A DNA stretch of 64,000 bases from Paracoccus sp. (in: a-proteobacteria) (lineage in GTDB: Bacteria; Pseudomonadota; Alphaproteobacteria; Rhodobacterales; Rhodobacteraceae). The notes under the pieces are model-generated. The model did no database searches. It had not been told where the DNA came from and saw only the letters and a program-made list of their open reading frames with translations. Numbering within the stretch: position 1 is the first letter of the stretch; every line of letters starts with the position of its first letter. The stretch is from NCBI RefSeq assembly GCF_030538755.1, contig NZ_JAUNTJ010000011.1, forward strand, positions 32,561-96,560, given 5' to 3'. Shown here piece after piece: positions 57,480 through 64,000 of the stretch. A program made the translations under genes and the position numbers.

Positions 57480-57938
57480 CGCGGCCTCATATCCGATTTC
57501 GGTAAAACCATTGCACGCCTCCGTGAGGAACAGAGCACGCTTCAGGAACGTCTGGGGAACCTCAATCAGGACATTCGAGCCACGCGCACCTATTTCTCCG
57601 ACCAGACCGAATATTTTCGCAAGGTCAGCGAACAGCGATCCTGTCTGGAGAACATCGAGCCATTCAAGACCAAGATCGAACCGCCGGACCAATGTCCCTT
57701 CTCTTGCTTGCGGAGAAGCAGTTCAGGCAACAGTATTTTTGCGACGCGTCCCAAGACGGTGCTGTTCCGGACGACCTGCATGAAGCTGGTATTTTCGAGA
57801 CCCGGTTCCCTCAGCAAAAATGCGCAAGCTCAGGCTTCTCACCATACCCCCATGGCTCACGCTTCGCGCCCGGAACGACACCTGAACGCTTTTACGAAGG
57901 CAGAGAAGGCCGGGGGGAGGTTGCGTCTGCTGGGATAA
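57480..57938 (+). pseudogene. Remnant of a coiled-coil protein with a CPF-type Cys motif
   Basis: An open plus-strand frame reads GLISDFGKTIARLREEQSTL, then QERLGNLNQDIRATRTYFSD, QTEYFRKVSEQRSCLENIEP and PPDQCPFSC before degrading into non-protein-like sequence near 57,720. The heptads followed by Cys-Pro-Phe resemble the hinge of SMC/Rad50-like or DUF3732-type ATPases, but this is only a resemblance. No start codon or intact gene is present. Such ATPases often belong to defence or conjugative modules, so this may be the scar of one. Confidence 0.35.
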
Positions 57939-58762
57939 TAGAGGTGATACCCCTGGAATGTGGGCGTCCAGTCGTTCAGGGCTTCTTGCAGGCGGCCCGA
58001 GGCCAGGTGGTCTTCAAGGAACGCGCGCGGGGCGTATATCAGCCCCACCCCGTCGAGCGCGGCCTCGACCGCCGGCAGATAGTTGTTGAAGGTCAGTTGC
58101 CCGCTGACACGGACACTGAATTCCCTGTCGCCTTTCTGGAACTCCCATGCGTAGATCGCACCCGAAGTGGGAAGCCGCAGATTGATGCACTGGTGCCGCA
58201 TAAGGTCATCTGGCGTATCCAGCGAGGGACTGGCCGCAAGATAGGCTTCTGATCCGGCAACGACATAGCGAATGTCAGGGCTGACACGAACCGCGACCAT
58301 GTCCAGCGCAATCGCCTCTCCCAGTCTGACGCCTGCATCGAACTGGCTTTCGACGATATTCGTGAGACCATTATCCGCGACCAGTTCCACGTTGATGTCG
58401 GGGTATTCCTTCAGGAAGGCGGGCATCCGGCTCCGGAAGACAATCGTGATGGCGTCGTCGGGGCAGACGATACGGACGTTCCCGGCAGGTTTGCTGCGCA
58501 AACTGCCCATTGCCTCGACCTCGGTCGCAATCCCCTGAAAGTGGGGCACAATCCCTTCGATCAAACGTTCGCCTGCTGCGGTCGGTGCGACATCGCGTGT
58601 CGTGCGTGAAAGCAGTTGAATGCCCAGGCGTTCTTCAAGTGCGCGGATTGTATGGCTCAGCGCGGAACGCGTCACGCCCAGATTGGCTGCGGCCCGCGTA
58701 AAGCTGCGTTCATGGGCCACCTCGATAAGTGCCCTCAGCTCACTGAATTCGTCACGCTTCAT
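57857..58762 (-). CDS. LysR-family transcriptional regulator
   Basis: A 301-residue LTTR. The N-terminal winged helix-turn-helix (about 1-62) reads FTRAAANLGVTRSALSHTIR and LEERLGIQLLSRTTRDVAPT. The C-terminal co-inducer domain starts near GNVRIVCPDDAITIVF. It is divergent from the MFS gene 102 bp away and probably controls that gene row. The intergenic region has an inverted repeat typical of LTTR sites. The inducer is unknown. Confidence 0.93.
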   Translation of the reverse strand: MKRDEFSELRALIEVAHERSFTRAAANLGVTRSALSHTIRALEERLGIQLLSRTTRDVAPTAAGERLIEGIVPHFQGIATEVEAMGSLRSKPAGNVRIVCPDDAITIVFRSRMPAFLKEYPDINVELVADNGLTNIVESQFDAGVRLGEAIALDMVAVRVSPDIRYVVAGSEAYLAASPSLDTPDDLMRHQCINLRLPTSGAIYAWEFQKGDREFSVRVSGQLTFNNYLPAVEAALDGVGLIYAPRAFLEDHLASGRLQEALNDWTPTFQGYHLYYPSRRNLPPAFSAFVKAFRCRSGREA

Positions 58763-58764
58763 TG

Positions 58765-58791
58765 GTGAACCTGTTTCACTACCGGGTTCAC
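58765..58791. promoter_or_regulatory. Inverted repeat, probable LysR operator
   Basis: GTGAACC (58765-58771) and GGTTCAC (58785-58791) are perfect 7-bp inverted arms with a 13-bp spacer. The site begins 2 bp before the regulator's start codon and lies 74 bp upstream of the MFS start. Position and symmetry fit a LysR binding site serving autoregulation and control of the divergent row. Confidence 0.5.
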
Positions 58792-58864
58792 ATTATAGCG
58801 CCTAGTGACGGTAAATCAGAGTCCTTACCTTGCAGATCGGAACACAAATTGAAAAGCCGGACTG

Positions 58865-60082
58865 ATGACTGCCACCACCACGAAAACCGAGCCTGCGGCA
58901 ACGCCGTGGATGGCAGTCACCAGCCTTTCGGTGCTGGCCTTTCTGCTTGTCGGCCTTGAATTCATGCCTGCAAGCCTGCTGACACCAATCGCAACGGATC
59001 TTGCAATTTCCGAAGGTCAGGCCGGTCTTTCGATTGTCGTTTCCGGCGCATTGGCCGTGATGTCGAGCCTGCTTGGCAACACGTTGCTTGGCCAGATTGA
59101 TCGCCGCAAGACGGTGCTGATGTATACGACCGCTCTGACGGTATCGAGCCTTGCGGTCGCCATGGCCCCCAACTTCGTGGTATTTCTTGCTGGCCGCGCC
59201 CTTGCCGGCATTGCCATCGGTGGTTTCTGGTCGCTCTCGACCGCGCTTGCCGCCCGGCTGGCGCGCAAGGAGGACATCACAAAGGCCATCGCCCTGCTCC
59301 AGATCGGAAACGCGTCCGCGCTGGTGATCGCAGCCCCGCTTGGCAGTTTCCTTGAGGCCCTGATCGGCTGGCGCACGACCTTTCTCGTCACCGTTCCGAT
59401 TGGCGTTGCGCTTTTCGTCTGGCAGTTTGCCGTGCTGCCCAAGATGCCGCCCAAAGCGTCGGCGTCGATAGGTGCGATGGTTGGCCTGCTGAACCGGCGA
59501 GATTTTGCAACCGGCATGGCGGCCATTGCCGTGGCGTTCATCGGGCAGAATACGCTGTCGATCTATCTTCGGCCCTTCCTTGAAAGCGTCACCGGCTTTC
59601 ACGCGATTGCCGTGTCCTTCGCGCTGCTTGGGCTGGGTCTCGGCGGGTTGACAGGTCTGGCCCTGATCGGACGCGCACTTCGCCGTGGGATCAATCCCAT
59701 CCTGATCGGCCTTCCCGTGATGACCGCGATCATCGCTCTTGCCCTGATCGCCTTCGGAGATGTGCAGCCGGTCACGGTCTCGCTTCTGGTGCTCTGGGGG
59801 CTTTTCACAAGCCCGCTGATCGTCGCCTGGAACGCCTGGATGGCACGAACCATCCCCGACGATCTTGAGGCCGGTGGCGGATTGCAGGTCGCCCTTATGC
59901 AATGCGCGCTTGCGGGCGGGGCATTCGTGGGCGGCGTCCTGTTCGATCACGTCGGCTGGTGGAGCGGTTTCCTGCTTGCCTCTCTCTTGCTGATCGGATC
60001 GGCCCTGCTTGCCGCGGCCACGGTGCGGGCACCGGCCAAATCATCCCTCACATACCAACCCGAAGGAATCCCTCATGTCTGA
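58865..60082 (+). CDS. MFS efflux transporter (DHA1-type, AraJ/NepI-like)
   Basis: A 405-residue, 12-TM drug:proton antiporter-family protein. Marks are [20 protein letters not shown] in helix 1, [20 protein letters not shown] (loop 2-3) and [23 protein letters not shown] in helices 4-5. It exports a small metabolite or drug. Leu CTT and similar codons are commoner than in the backbone genes, suggesting transfer. It overlaps the first SDR gene by 8 bp and heads the row under the divergent LysR regulator. Confidence 0.9.
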   Translation: MTATTTKTEPAATPWMAVTSLSVLAFLLVGLEFMPASLLTPIATDLAISEGQAGLSIVVSGALAVMSSLLGNTLLGQIDRRKTVLMYTTALTVSSLAVAMAPNFVVFLAGRALAGIAIGGFWSLSTALAARLARKEDITKAIALLQIGNASALVIAAPLGSFLEALIGWRTTFLVTVPIGVALFVWQFAVLPKMPPKASASIGAMVGLLNRRDFATGMAAIAVAFIGQNTLSIYLRPFLESVTGFHAIAVSFALLGLGLGGLTGLALIGRALRRGINPILIGLPVMTAIIALALIAFGDVQPVTVSLLVLWGLFTSPLIVAWNAWMARTIPDDLEAGGGLQVALMQCALAGGAFVGGVLFDHVGWWSGFLLASLLLIGSALLAAATVRAPAKSSLTYQPEGIPHV

Positions 60083-60821
60083 GAACATCGCAAACAAAGT
60101 CGTCGTCATCACCGGCGCCAGCAGCGGGCTTGGGGCGGCGACCGCCCGTCATCTGGCGGAAAAAGGGGCGCGGGTCGTGCTTGGCGCCCGCCGCGCGGAT
60201 CGGATCGACGCCCTTGCGAAAGAACTGACCGAAGCAGGCTTTCAGGCGACCGCAGTCCAAACCGACGTGACCGACAAGGATCAGGTAAAGGCGCTGGTTG
60301 ACCGCGCGGTCGAGGTCTATGGCCGGATCGACGTGATGCTGAACAATGCCGGCCTCATGCCGCTTGCCCCGCTGGAGCGCCTGAAAACCGACGAATGGGA
60401 TCGCATGATCGACGTCAACCTCAAGGGCACGCTCTACGGTATCGCCGCCGCTCTGCCGCATATGCAGGCTCGGAAGTCGGGCCATGTCATCAATGTGTCC
60501 TCCGTCTACGGCCATGTCGTAGATCCGGGTGCGGCAGTCTATTGCGCAACGAAATTCGCCGTCCGCGCGGTGTCGGAAGGGCTGCGCAAGGAAACGAAGC
60601 CCTATAACATCCGCACCACCGTCATTTCACCGGGCGCGGTCAACACCGAGCTGACCGACCATATCGGCGAGGCGGATGTGCGCGCAGGCGTAAAGGATGC
60701 GGTCTCGAAATTCGCAATCGAACCCGGCACTTTCGCGCGCGCGGTCGCCTTTGCGATCAACGAACCCGAGAACGTCGATATCAACGAAATCCTGTTCCGC
60801 CCGGTCCAACAGCCGGTCTGA
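60075..60821 (+). CDS. Short-chain dehydrogenase/reductase (SDR), first
   Basis: A 248-residue classical SDR. Cofactor motif [12 protein letters not shown] (14-25), [11 protein letters not shown] (90s), active-site Ser in INVSSVYG and catalytic YCATK. The Arg pair GARRAD after the second strand suggests NADP(H). It probably reduces or oxidises an aldehyde, ketone or alcohol. It overlaps the MFS stop by 8 bp and is paralogous to the third SDR of this row. Confidence 0.92.
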   Translation: MSENIANKVVVITGASSGLGAATARHLAEKGARVVLGARRADRIDALAKELTEAGFQATAVQTDVTDKDQVKALVDRAVEVYGRIDVMLNNAGLMPLAPLERLKTDEWDRMIDVNLKGTLYGIAAALPHMQARKSGHVINVSSVYGHVVDPGAAVYCATKFAVRAVSEGLRKETKPYNIRTTVISPGAVNTELTDHIGEADVRAGVKDAVSKFAIEPGTFARAVAFAINEPENVDINEILFRPVQQPV

Positions 60822-60887
60822 CCAGACAGGCCCGTGGCCGGTGCTTGTGACCTGAACTCATCCCTTCCAACAAAGAGGAAAACAACA

Positions 60888-61322
60888 ATGCGACTTCCCG
60901 TTTTGGCTGTCACCGCCCTGATGATGGGCGCCCCCGCCTTCGCTCAGGACGCCACGTCTCCGATCATCGGCGGCTGGCGCATGACCGCGCTGATGATGAC
61001 ACAGGATGACGGCACCACGATCACGATCCCCTACAGCGGCCAGTTGATCTTCACCGAAGCGGGCACGCTCTCGGTTCAGGCCATGGACGCAGACCCCGAT
61101 GCCGCGCCCACGACCTATACGGCGAACGCATACGAGGCCTATTACGGCCCCGTCGCCATCGACGATCAGGACGGCACCTTCACCATCACGGTCGAGTCGT
61201 CGCTGGTGCGCGACCTGATCGGTCAGGAACTGACCCGCGTCTGGACGGTGGAAGGCGATCAACTGACCATCGGCCCGGTCGATTCCAGTGAACCCTGGCG
61301 CGTCACCTACGACCGCATGTGA
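60888..61322 (+). CDS. Exported lipocalin-like protein
   Basis: A 144-residue periplasmic protein. Signal peptide about 1-19 (GAPAFA-QD). The rest is a beta-rich domain of the lipocalin-like type (IIGGWRMTALMMTQDDG, then IPYSGQLIFTEAGTLSVQAM and LTRVWTVEGDQLTIGP). Such domains are thought to bind small ligands and accompany oxidoreductase genes. AGAGGAA precedes the ATG. It lies 66 bp after the first SDR gene in the same direction. Confidence 0.8.
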   Translation: MRLPVLAVTALMMGAPAFAQDATSPIIGGWRMTALMMTQDDGTTITIPYSGQLIFTEAGTLSVQAMDADPDAAPTTYTANAYEAYYGPVAIDDQDGTFTITVESSLVRDLIGQELTRVWTVEGDQLTIGPVDSSEPWRVTYDRM

Positions 61323-61370
61323 ACCATCGGGCCGGTCCGCCGGCCCCCCTTCAGCAGGAGTGCCCGAACC

Positions 61371-62135
61371 ATGGCGCGCATCTTCGTCACCGGATCGACA
61401 ACCGGCCTTGGCCTGAACGCCGGCAGAACCCTCTTGTCCGAGGGGCACGACGTGATTTTCCATGCCCGCAATGCTGCCCGTGCCCAAGCCCTCAGGTCCA
61501 GCATCGGTGATGGCTCCAGCATCGTGATCGGCGATATCAGCACGGTTGCGGGGGCCCTCGACATCGCGGATCAGGTCAATGCACTTGGCCCGCCAGACGC
61601 CGTTATCCACAATGCGGGGCTTGGGGCCGATACCGGACTGACCCTGACATCCGACGGCATTCCCGACCTGTTCGGGGTCAACGTCCTTGCCCCCTATGTG
61701 CTGACGGCAAGCATTCCAGGCCCCACACGTCTGGTCTATCTCAGTTCGGACATGCATTTCGTCACGCCTGACCTTGACGACATGCTCTGGCGTCGCCGCA
61801 GCTGGAGCGGCTACTCGGCCTATTCCGAAAGCAAGTTTTTCGTGACGGCGCTGGCCTTTGCCGTGGCCCGCTTGCGACCGGACATCTATTCGAACGCCGT
61901 GGATCCGGGCTGGGTGCCGACCCGGATGGGCGGACGATCTGCCCCGGATGATCTGGAGCAGGGCGCCACAACTCAGGCCGCGCTTGCCTCTGGCACCTCT
62001 CGGGCGCTGCAAAACCTCAGCGGCGCGTTCCTCTATCACATGAGCGTGCGCCCACCACAGCAGGGCACACGAGACACCAATATCCAGAGCCGTCTTCTGG
62101 AACTGTGCCGGGACTTGTCCGGCATCCGTCTCTAG
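61371..62135 (+). CDS. SDR-family oxidoreductase, second
   Basis: A 254-residue SDR of a more divergent type. Cofactor motif TGSTTGLGLNAG (7-18), HNAGLGADTGL in place of NNAG, active-site Ser in VYLSSDMHF and catalytic YSESK. The FHARNAAR segment indicates NADP preference. The C-terminus resembles WW-domain-oxidoreductase/retinol-dehydrogenase-like SDRs. It lies 48 bp after the lipocalin-like gene. Confidence 0.88.
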   Translation: MARIFVTGSTTGLGLNAGRTLLSEGHDVIFHARNAARAQALRSSIGDGSSIVIGDISTVAGALDIADQVNALGPPDAVIHNAGLGADTGLTLTSDGIPDLFGVNVLAPYVLTASIPGPTRLVYLSSDMHFVTPDLDDMLWRRRSWSGYSAYSESKFFVTALAFAVARLRPDIYSNAVDPGWVPTRMGGRSAPDDLEQGATTQAALASGTSRALQNLSGAFLYHMSVRPPQQGTRDTNIQSRLLELCRDLSGIRL

Positions 62136-62237
62136 CGCCTTGCCGGACTGAACGCCCCGGATGGCGTGGGTCCGGCCCCAATCCCCCACCGGTCGCCGCA
62201 GGACATGGCGACCACAGTTTGAAGGAAGGATCTTATC

Positions 62238-62981
62238 ATGATCGAGGATAAAGTCGTTATCATCACTGGCGCATCCTCTGGTATCGGCGAAGCGACCGCC
62301 AGGCTGCTGGCCAGCAAAGGCGCCAGAATCGTTCTCGGCGCGCGCCGTGCCGACAAGCTCAAGGCCATCGCGGACGATATCATCAACGCAGGTGGTCAGG
62401 CGGTCTATCAGGAACTCGACGTTACCCGTCAGGATCAGAACGACGCCATCGTCAAGCTTGCCACCGAGACCTATGGCCGTGTGGACGTGGTTTTCCTGAA
62501 CGCGGGCATCATGCCGAACTCGCCCCTCTCGGCACTGCGCACCGACGAGTGGCACGAGATGGTCGATATCAATGTCAAAGGCGTTCTGAACGGGGTCGCC
62601 GCCATCCTGCCCGCATTCATCGCCCAGAAGGGTGGGCAGATCATCGCCACGTCTTCCATCGCCGGCCTGAAGGCTTACCCGAACGGAGCCGTATATGGCG
62701 GCACGAAGTGGTTCGTGAAGAACTTCATGGAAGTCCTGCGCATGGAATCCGCGATGGAGGGCACCAACATCCGCACCAGCACGATCTATCCGGCGGCGAT
62801 CAGCACCGAGCTTCTGAACGCTATCGGAGATGAGAAAACCTCCGAAGCACTGCATGGGATCTACAAGACCTACGGAATCCCGGCAGAGCGCATCGCCAAT
62901 GTCGTGGCCATCGCCATTGACCAGCCCGAAGACACGACGATCAACGAATTCACGGTGGGACCGGCAAACCAGCCCTGGTAA
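62238..62981 (+). CDS. Short-chain dehydrogenase/reductase (SDR), third
   Basis: A 247-residue classical SDR closely similar to the first one of the row (TGASSGIGEATARLLASKGA, GARRADKLKAIADDI). NAGIMPNSPLSALRTDEWHEM matches the other's [21 protein letters not shown]. Active-site Ser in IATSSIAG, catalytic YGGTK. The two are probably tandem-duplicate descendants with different substrates. The gene has a good GAAGGAAGG before the ATG and is the last of the row. Confidence 0.92.
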   Translation: MIEDKVVIITGASSGIGEATARLLASKGARIVLGARRADKLKAIADDIINAGGQAVYQELDVTRQDQNDAIVKLATETYGRVDVVFLNAGIMPNSPLSALRTDEWHEMVDINVKGVLNGVAAILPAFIAQKGGQIIATSSIAGLKAYPNGAVYGGTKWFVKNFMEVLRMESAMEGTNIRTSTIYPAAISTELLNAIGDEKTSEALHGIYKTYGIPAERIANVVAIAIDQPEDTTINEFTVGPANQPW

Positions 62982-63131
62982 TCCCTCGATCGGCACCAGC
63001 GAGGTTGCTGCGACTTCTGACCTGTCACGAGATTTTTTCTCCCTCTGCGACTAGAGTCCGGCCCAACGTGCCTTCCTGCCAACTTTGGACTGAAGCGGCC
63101 CTGGTTTACAGGAGAGTAAAACACTTGAAGG

Positions 63132-63462
63132 ATGAGCCAGAAGAGATATAGCCCGCCTATCCTGCCGAACTTCGCGATCGCGGCGTTCGGCTTTTCCGCG
63201 AGCATCGTGGTGAATATGCAGCGACAATGCTGCCTACCGGGCGATTGCCCCGAAGCTGGGCTGCTCTCCGGACAGTCTTCGCGTGTGGGGCCAGCAGGCC
63301 GAATGTGGCGCGGGACAGTGGGCCGGACTGACAAGCGCAGAGAAGGATCGGATCAAGGAATTGAAGCGCGAGGTCCGTGAACTTCGGACGGCCAACGACA
63401 TCCTGAAGAAGGCGAGTGCGTATTTCGCGCAGGCGGAGCTCGACCGCCCGTTCCGGAAATGA
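63132..63462 (+). pseudogene. IS3-family OrfA, frameshifted
   Basis: It begins MSQKRYSP in one frame; then ELRDRGVRLFREHRGEYAA appears in another frame, and YRAIAPKLGCSPDSLRVWGQ with TSAEKDRIKELKREVRELR and ANDILKKASAYFAQAELDR in yet another. These are the helix-turn-helix and leucine-zipper parts of a typical OrfA, so at least two frameshifts have occurred. Confidence 0.7.
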
Positions 63463-63710
63463 TCGCGTTCATTGCAGATCATCGAGAGGTCTTCTGGGTC
63501 GAGCCGATCTGTCGCGTGCTGCCGATCGCCCCCTCGACATATTACGCGCGCAGGGCGATCCTCCGCGCCCCCGATCGAACCTCGGATCGGGCGAAGCGGG
63601 ATGCACGGAACGGCGCAGAGATCAAGCGCGCTTTCGATGCCAGCCGCGGCCGCTACGGGACCCGCAAGATCAGTGCGGCAGGATGCCGCTGGACCGCGAT
63701 TTCTGAATGA
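63459..63710 (+). pseudogene. IS3-family OrfB, N-terminal fragment
   Basis: Only the first 83 residues remain: MIAFIADHREVFWVEPICRV and LPIAPSTYYARRA are the normal start, and EIKRAFDASRGRYGTRKI is the next conserved block. The frame then stops before the rve (DDE) domain. Its ATG overlaps the orfA stop. Confidence 0.7.
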
Positions 63711-63745
63711 GTACACTATGAATTGGGGGTAAGCGTTGCATCTGA

Positions 63746-63808
63746 CCCCGAGAATGCAGCCTTCCTCTCGGGGATATAGGGGTCTATCTTGGCGCTGCGC
63801 GCCAAGAT
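63746..63808. other. Two adjacent strong hairpins
   Basis: CCCCGAGA (63746-63753) pairs with TCTCGGGG (63766-63773), and 12 bases on ATCTTGGCGC (63786-63795) pairs perfectly with GCGCCAAGAT (63799-63808) around a 3-base loop. No protein frame crosses them. They might be a structured RNA, a repeat element or the end of a mobile element. Confidence 0.4.
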
Positions 63809-63958
63809 GAAAGCCGGTAGAGCAAAGACTTCGGGCTTGAACTGGCTAGGTTGGCGGCTCAGACTTATTTCAAAGTTAAAAACCTTGACTACCCCACCTC
63901 ACTACATTGATTTCTTTTGATACTTGTGCCCGGATTCTGATAACCCTAGGCTCAGGAC

Positions 63959-64000
63959 TCATAGCCAGTAGATGACCGTAGCGGCGAGAGCGATTGCCGA
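63959..64000 (-). pseudogene. C-terminus of an IS5-family transposase (runs off window)
   Basis: On the minus strand the last codons read SAIALAATVIYWL followed by TGA (63961-63959). This tail closely matches what I recall of IS5-family (IS427-like) transposases in Rhodobacteraceae. The rest lies beyond the right edge, so intactness cannot be judged. Confidence 0.5.

Larger units (their letters stand above)
63132..63710 (+). mobile_element. Broken IS3-family element
   Basis: Two transposase frames of IS3 type lie in the usual order and overlap (ATG of orfB inside the end of orfA). OrfA is frameshifted and orfB stops after 84 residues, before the DDE core, so the element is inactive. The inverted ends were not identified. 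Confidence 0.7.

Noticed and set aside
57303-57692. 130-codon minus-strand frame in the island
   Set aside because: It overlaps both the IS481-type scar and the plus-strand coiled-coil remnant; the plus-strand reading has heptads and a CPF motif, while the minus reading resembles no family.
60858-62996. 712-codon open frame on the minus strand
   Set aside because: It runs antisense across three separate plus-strand genes with clear motifs, so it is a composition artefact.
56755-64000. Attachment-site duplication of the tRNA-Pro 3' end
   Set aside because: I looked for a copy of the CGAATCCTCTCGCTCCGACCA end downstream and found none inside the window; the island's right boundary may lie beyond it.

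Overview
The window is GC-rich, densely packed alphaproteobacterial chromosome, most likely from a Paracoccus-like member of the Rhodobacteraceae. The pointers are the gene order ctaC-ctaB-small ORF-ctaG-ctaE for an aa3 cytochrome oxidase, tolQRAB-pal-cpoB followed by tilS and ftsH, and an intergenic hairpin repeat of a kind I associate with this family. The assignment rests on gene content and recalled family resemblance; no search was run.

Layout. 0-5 kb: end of a membrane protein, a thioesterase, folD and chorismate mutase, ftsH and tilS. 5.7-12 kb: the Tol-Pal envelope operon read leftward (ybgC, tolQ, tolR, tolA, tolB, pal, cpoB, tilS, then ftsH after a gap). 12.1-16.2 kb: an unusual trio consisting of an exported coiled-coil protein, a TAXI-type solute receptor without permease genes, and a convergent ExeA-like ATPase carrying a membrane anchor and Sel1-type repeats. 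16.3-22.7 kb: epimerase, GT8 glycosyltransferase, Dld-type oxidase, sulfotransferase, GH25 lysozyme lipoprotein and CPBP protease. 22.7-28.3 kb: aspS, a RacX/YgeA racemase, dprA, tldD. 28.4-33.1 kb: the cta operon and surf1. 33.1-39.8 kb: thrC, an M16 peptidase, GNAT, an NlpC/P60 hydrolase, an M17 aminopeptidase, carbonic anhydrase. 39.8-49.4 kb: a DUF4139 protein, an Asd-like protein that has lost its catalytic residues, a GT29-like and a GT4 glycosyltransferase, an MFS carrier, truB, a DUF2233 protein, rbfA and dapB. 49.4-56.5 kb: an RND efflux operon with two adaptor genes, a small exported protein, leuB.

At 56,755 a tRNA-Pro(CGG) gene closes the housekeeping part. To its right the DNA looks accessory: a decayed IS481-type transposase, a coiled-coil gene remnant, a LysR regulator divergent from an MFS-SDR-lipocalin-SDR-SDR gene row with different-looking codon use, a broken IS3-family element and, at the very edge, the C-terminus of an IS5-family transposase. 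This resembles a patchwork island beside a tRNA, although no direct repeat of the tRNA end occurs inside the window.

The observations I consider most worth checking are the Asd homologue with Cys to Gly and His to Gln changes at its active site (41,551-42,573), the helically phased array of five TGYACA hexamers upstream of it (42,715-42,762), and the coiled-coil/TAXI/ExeA-Sel1 trio at 12.1-16.2 kb.
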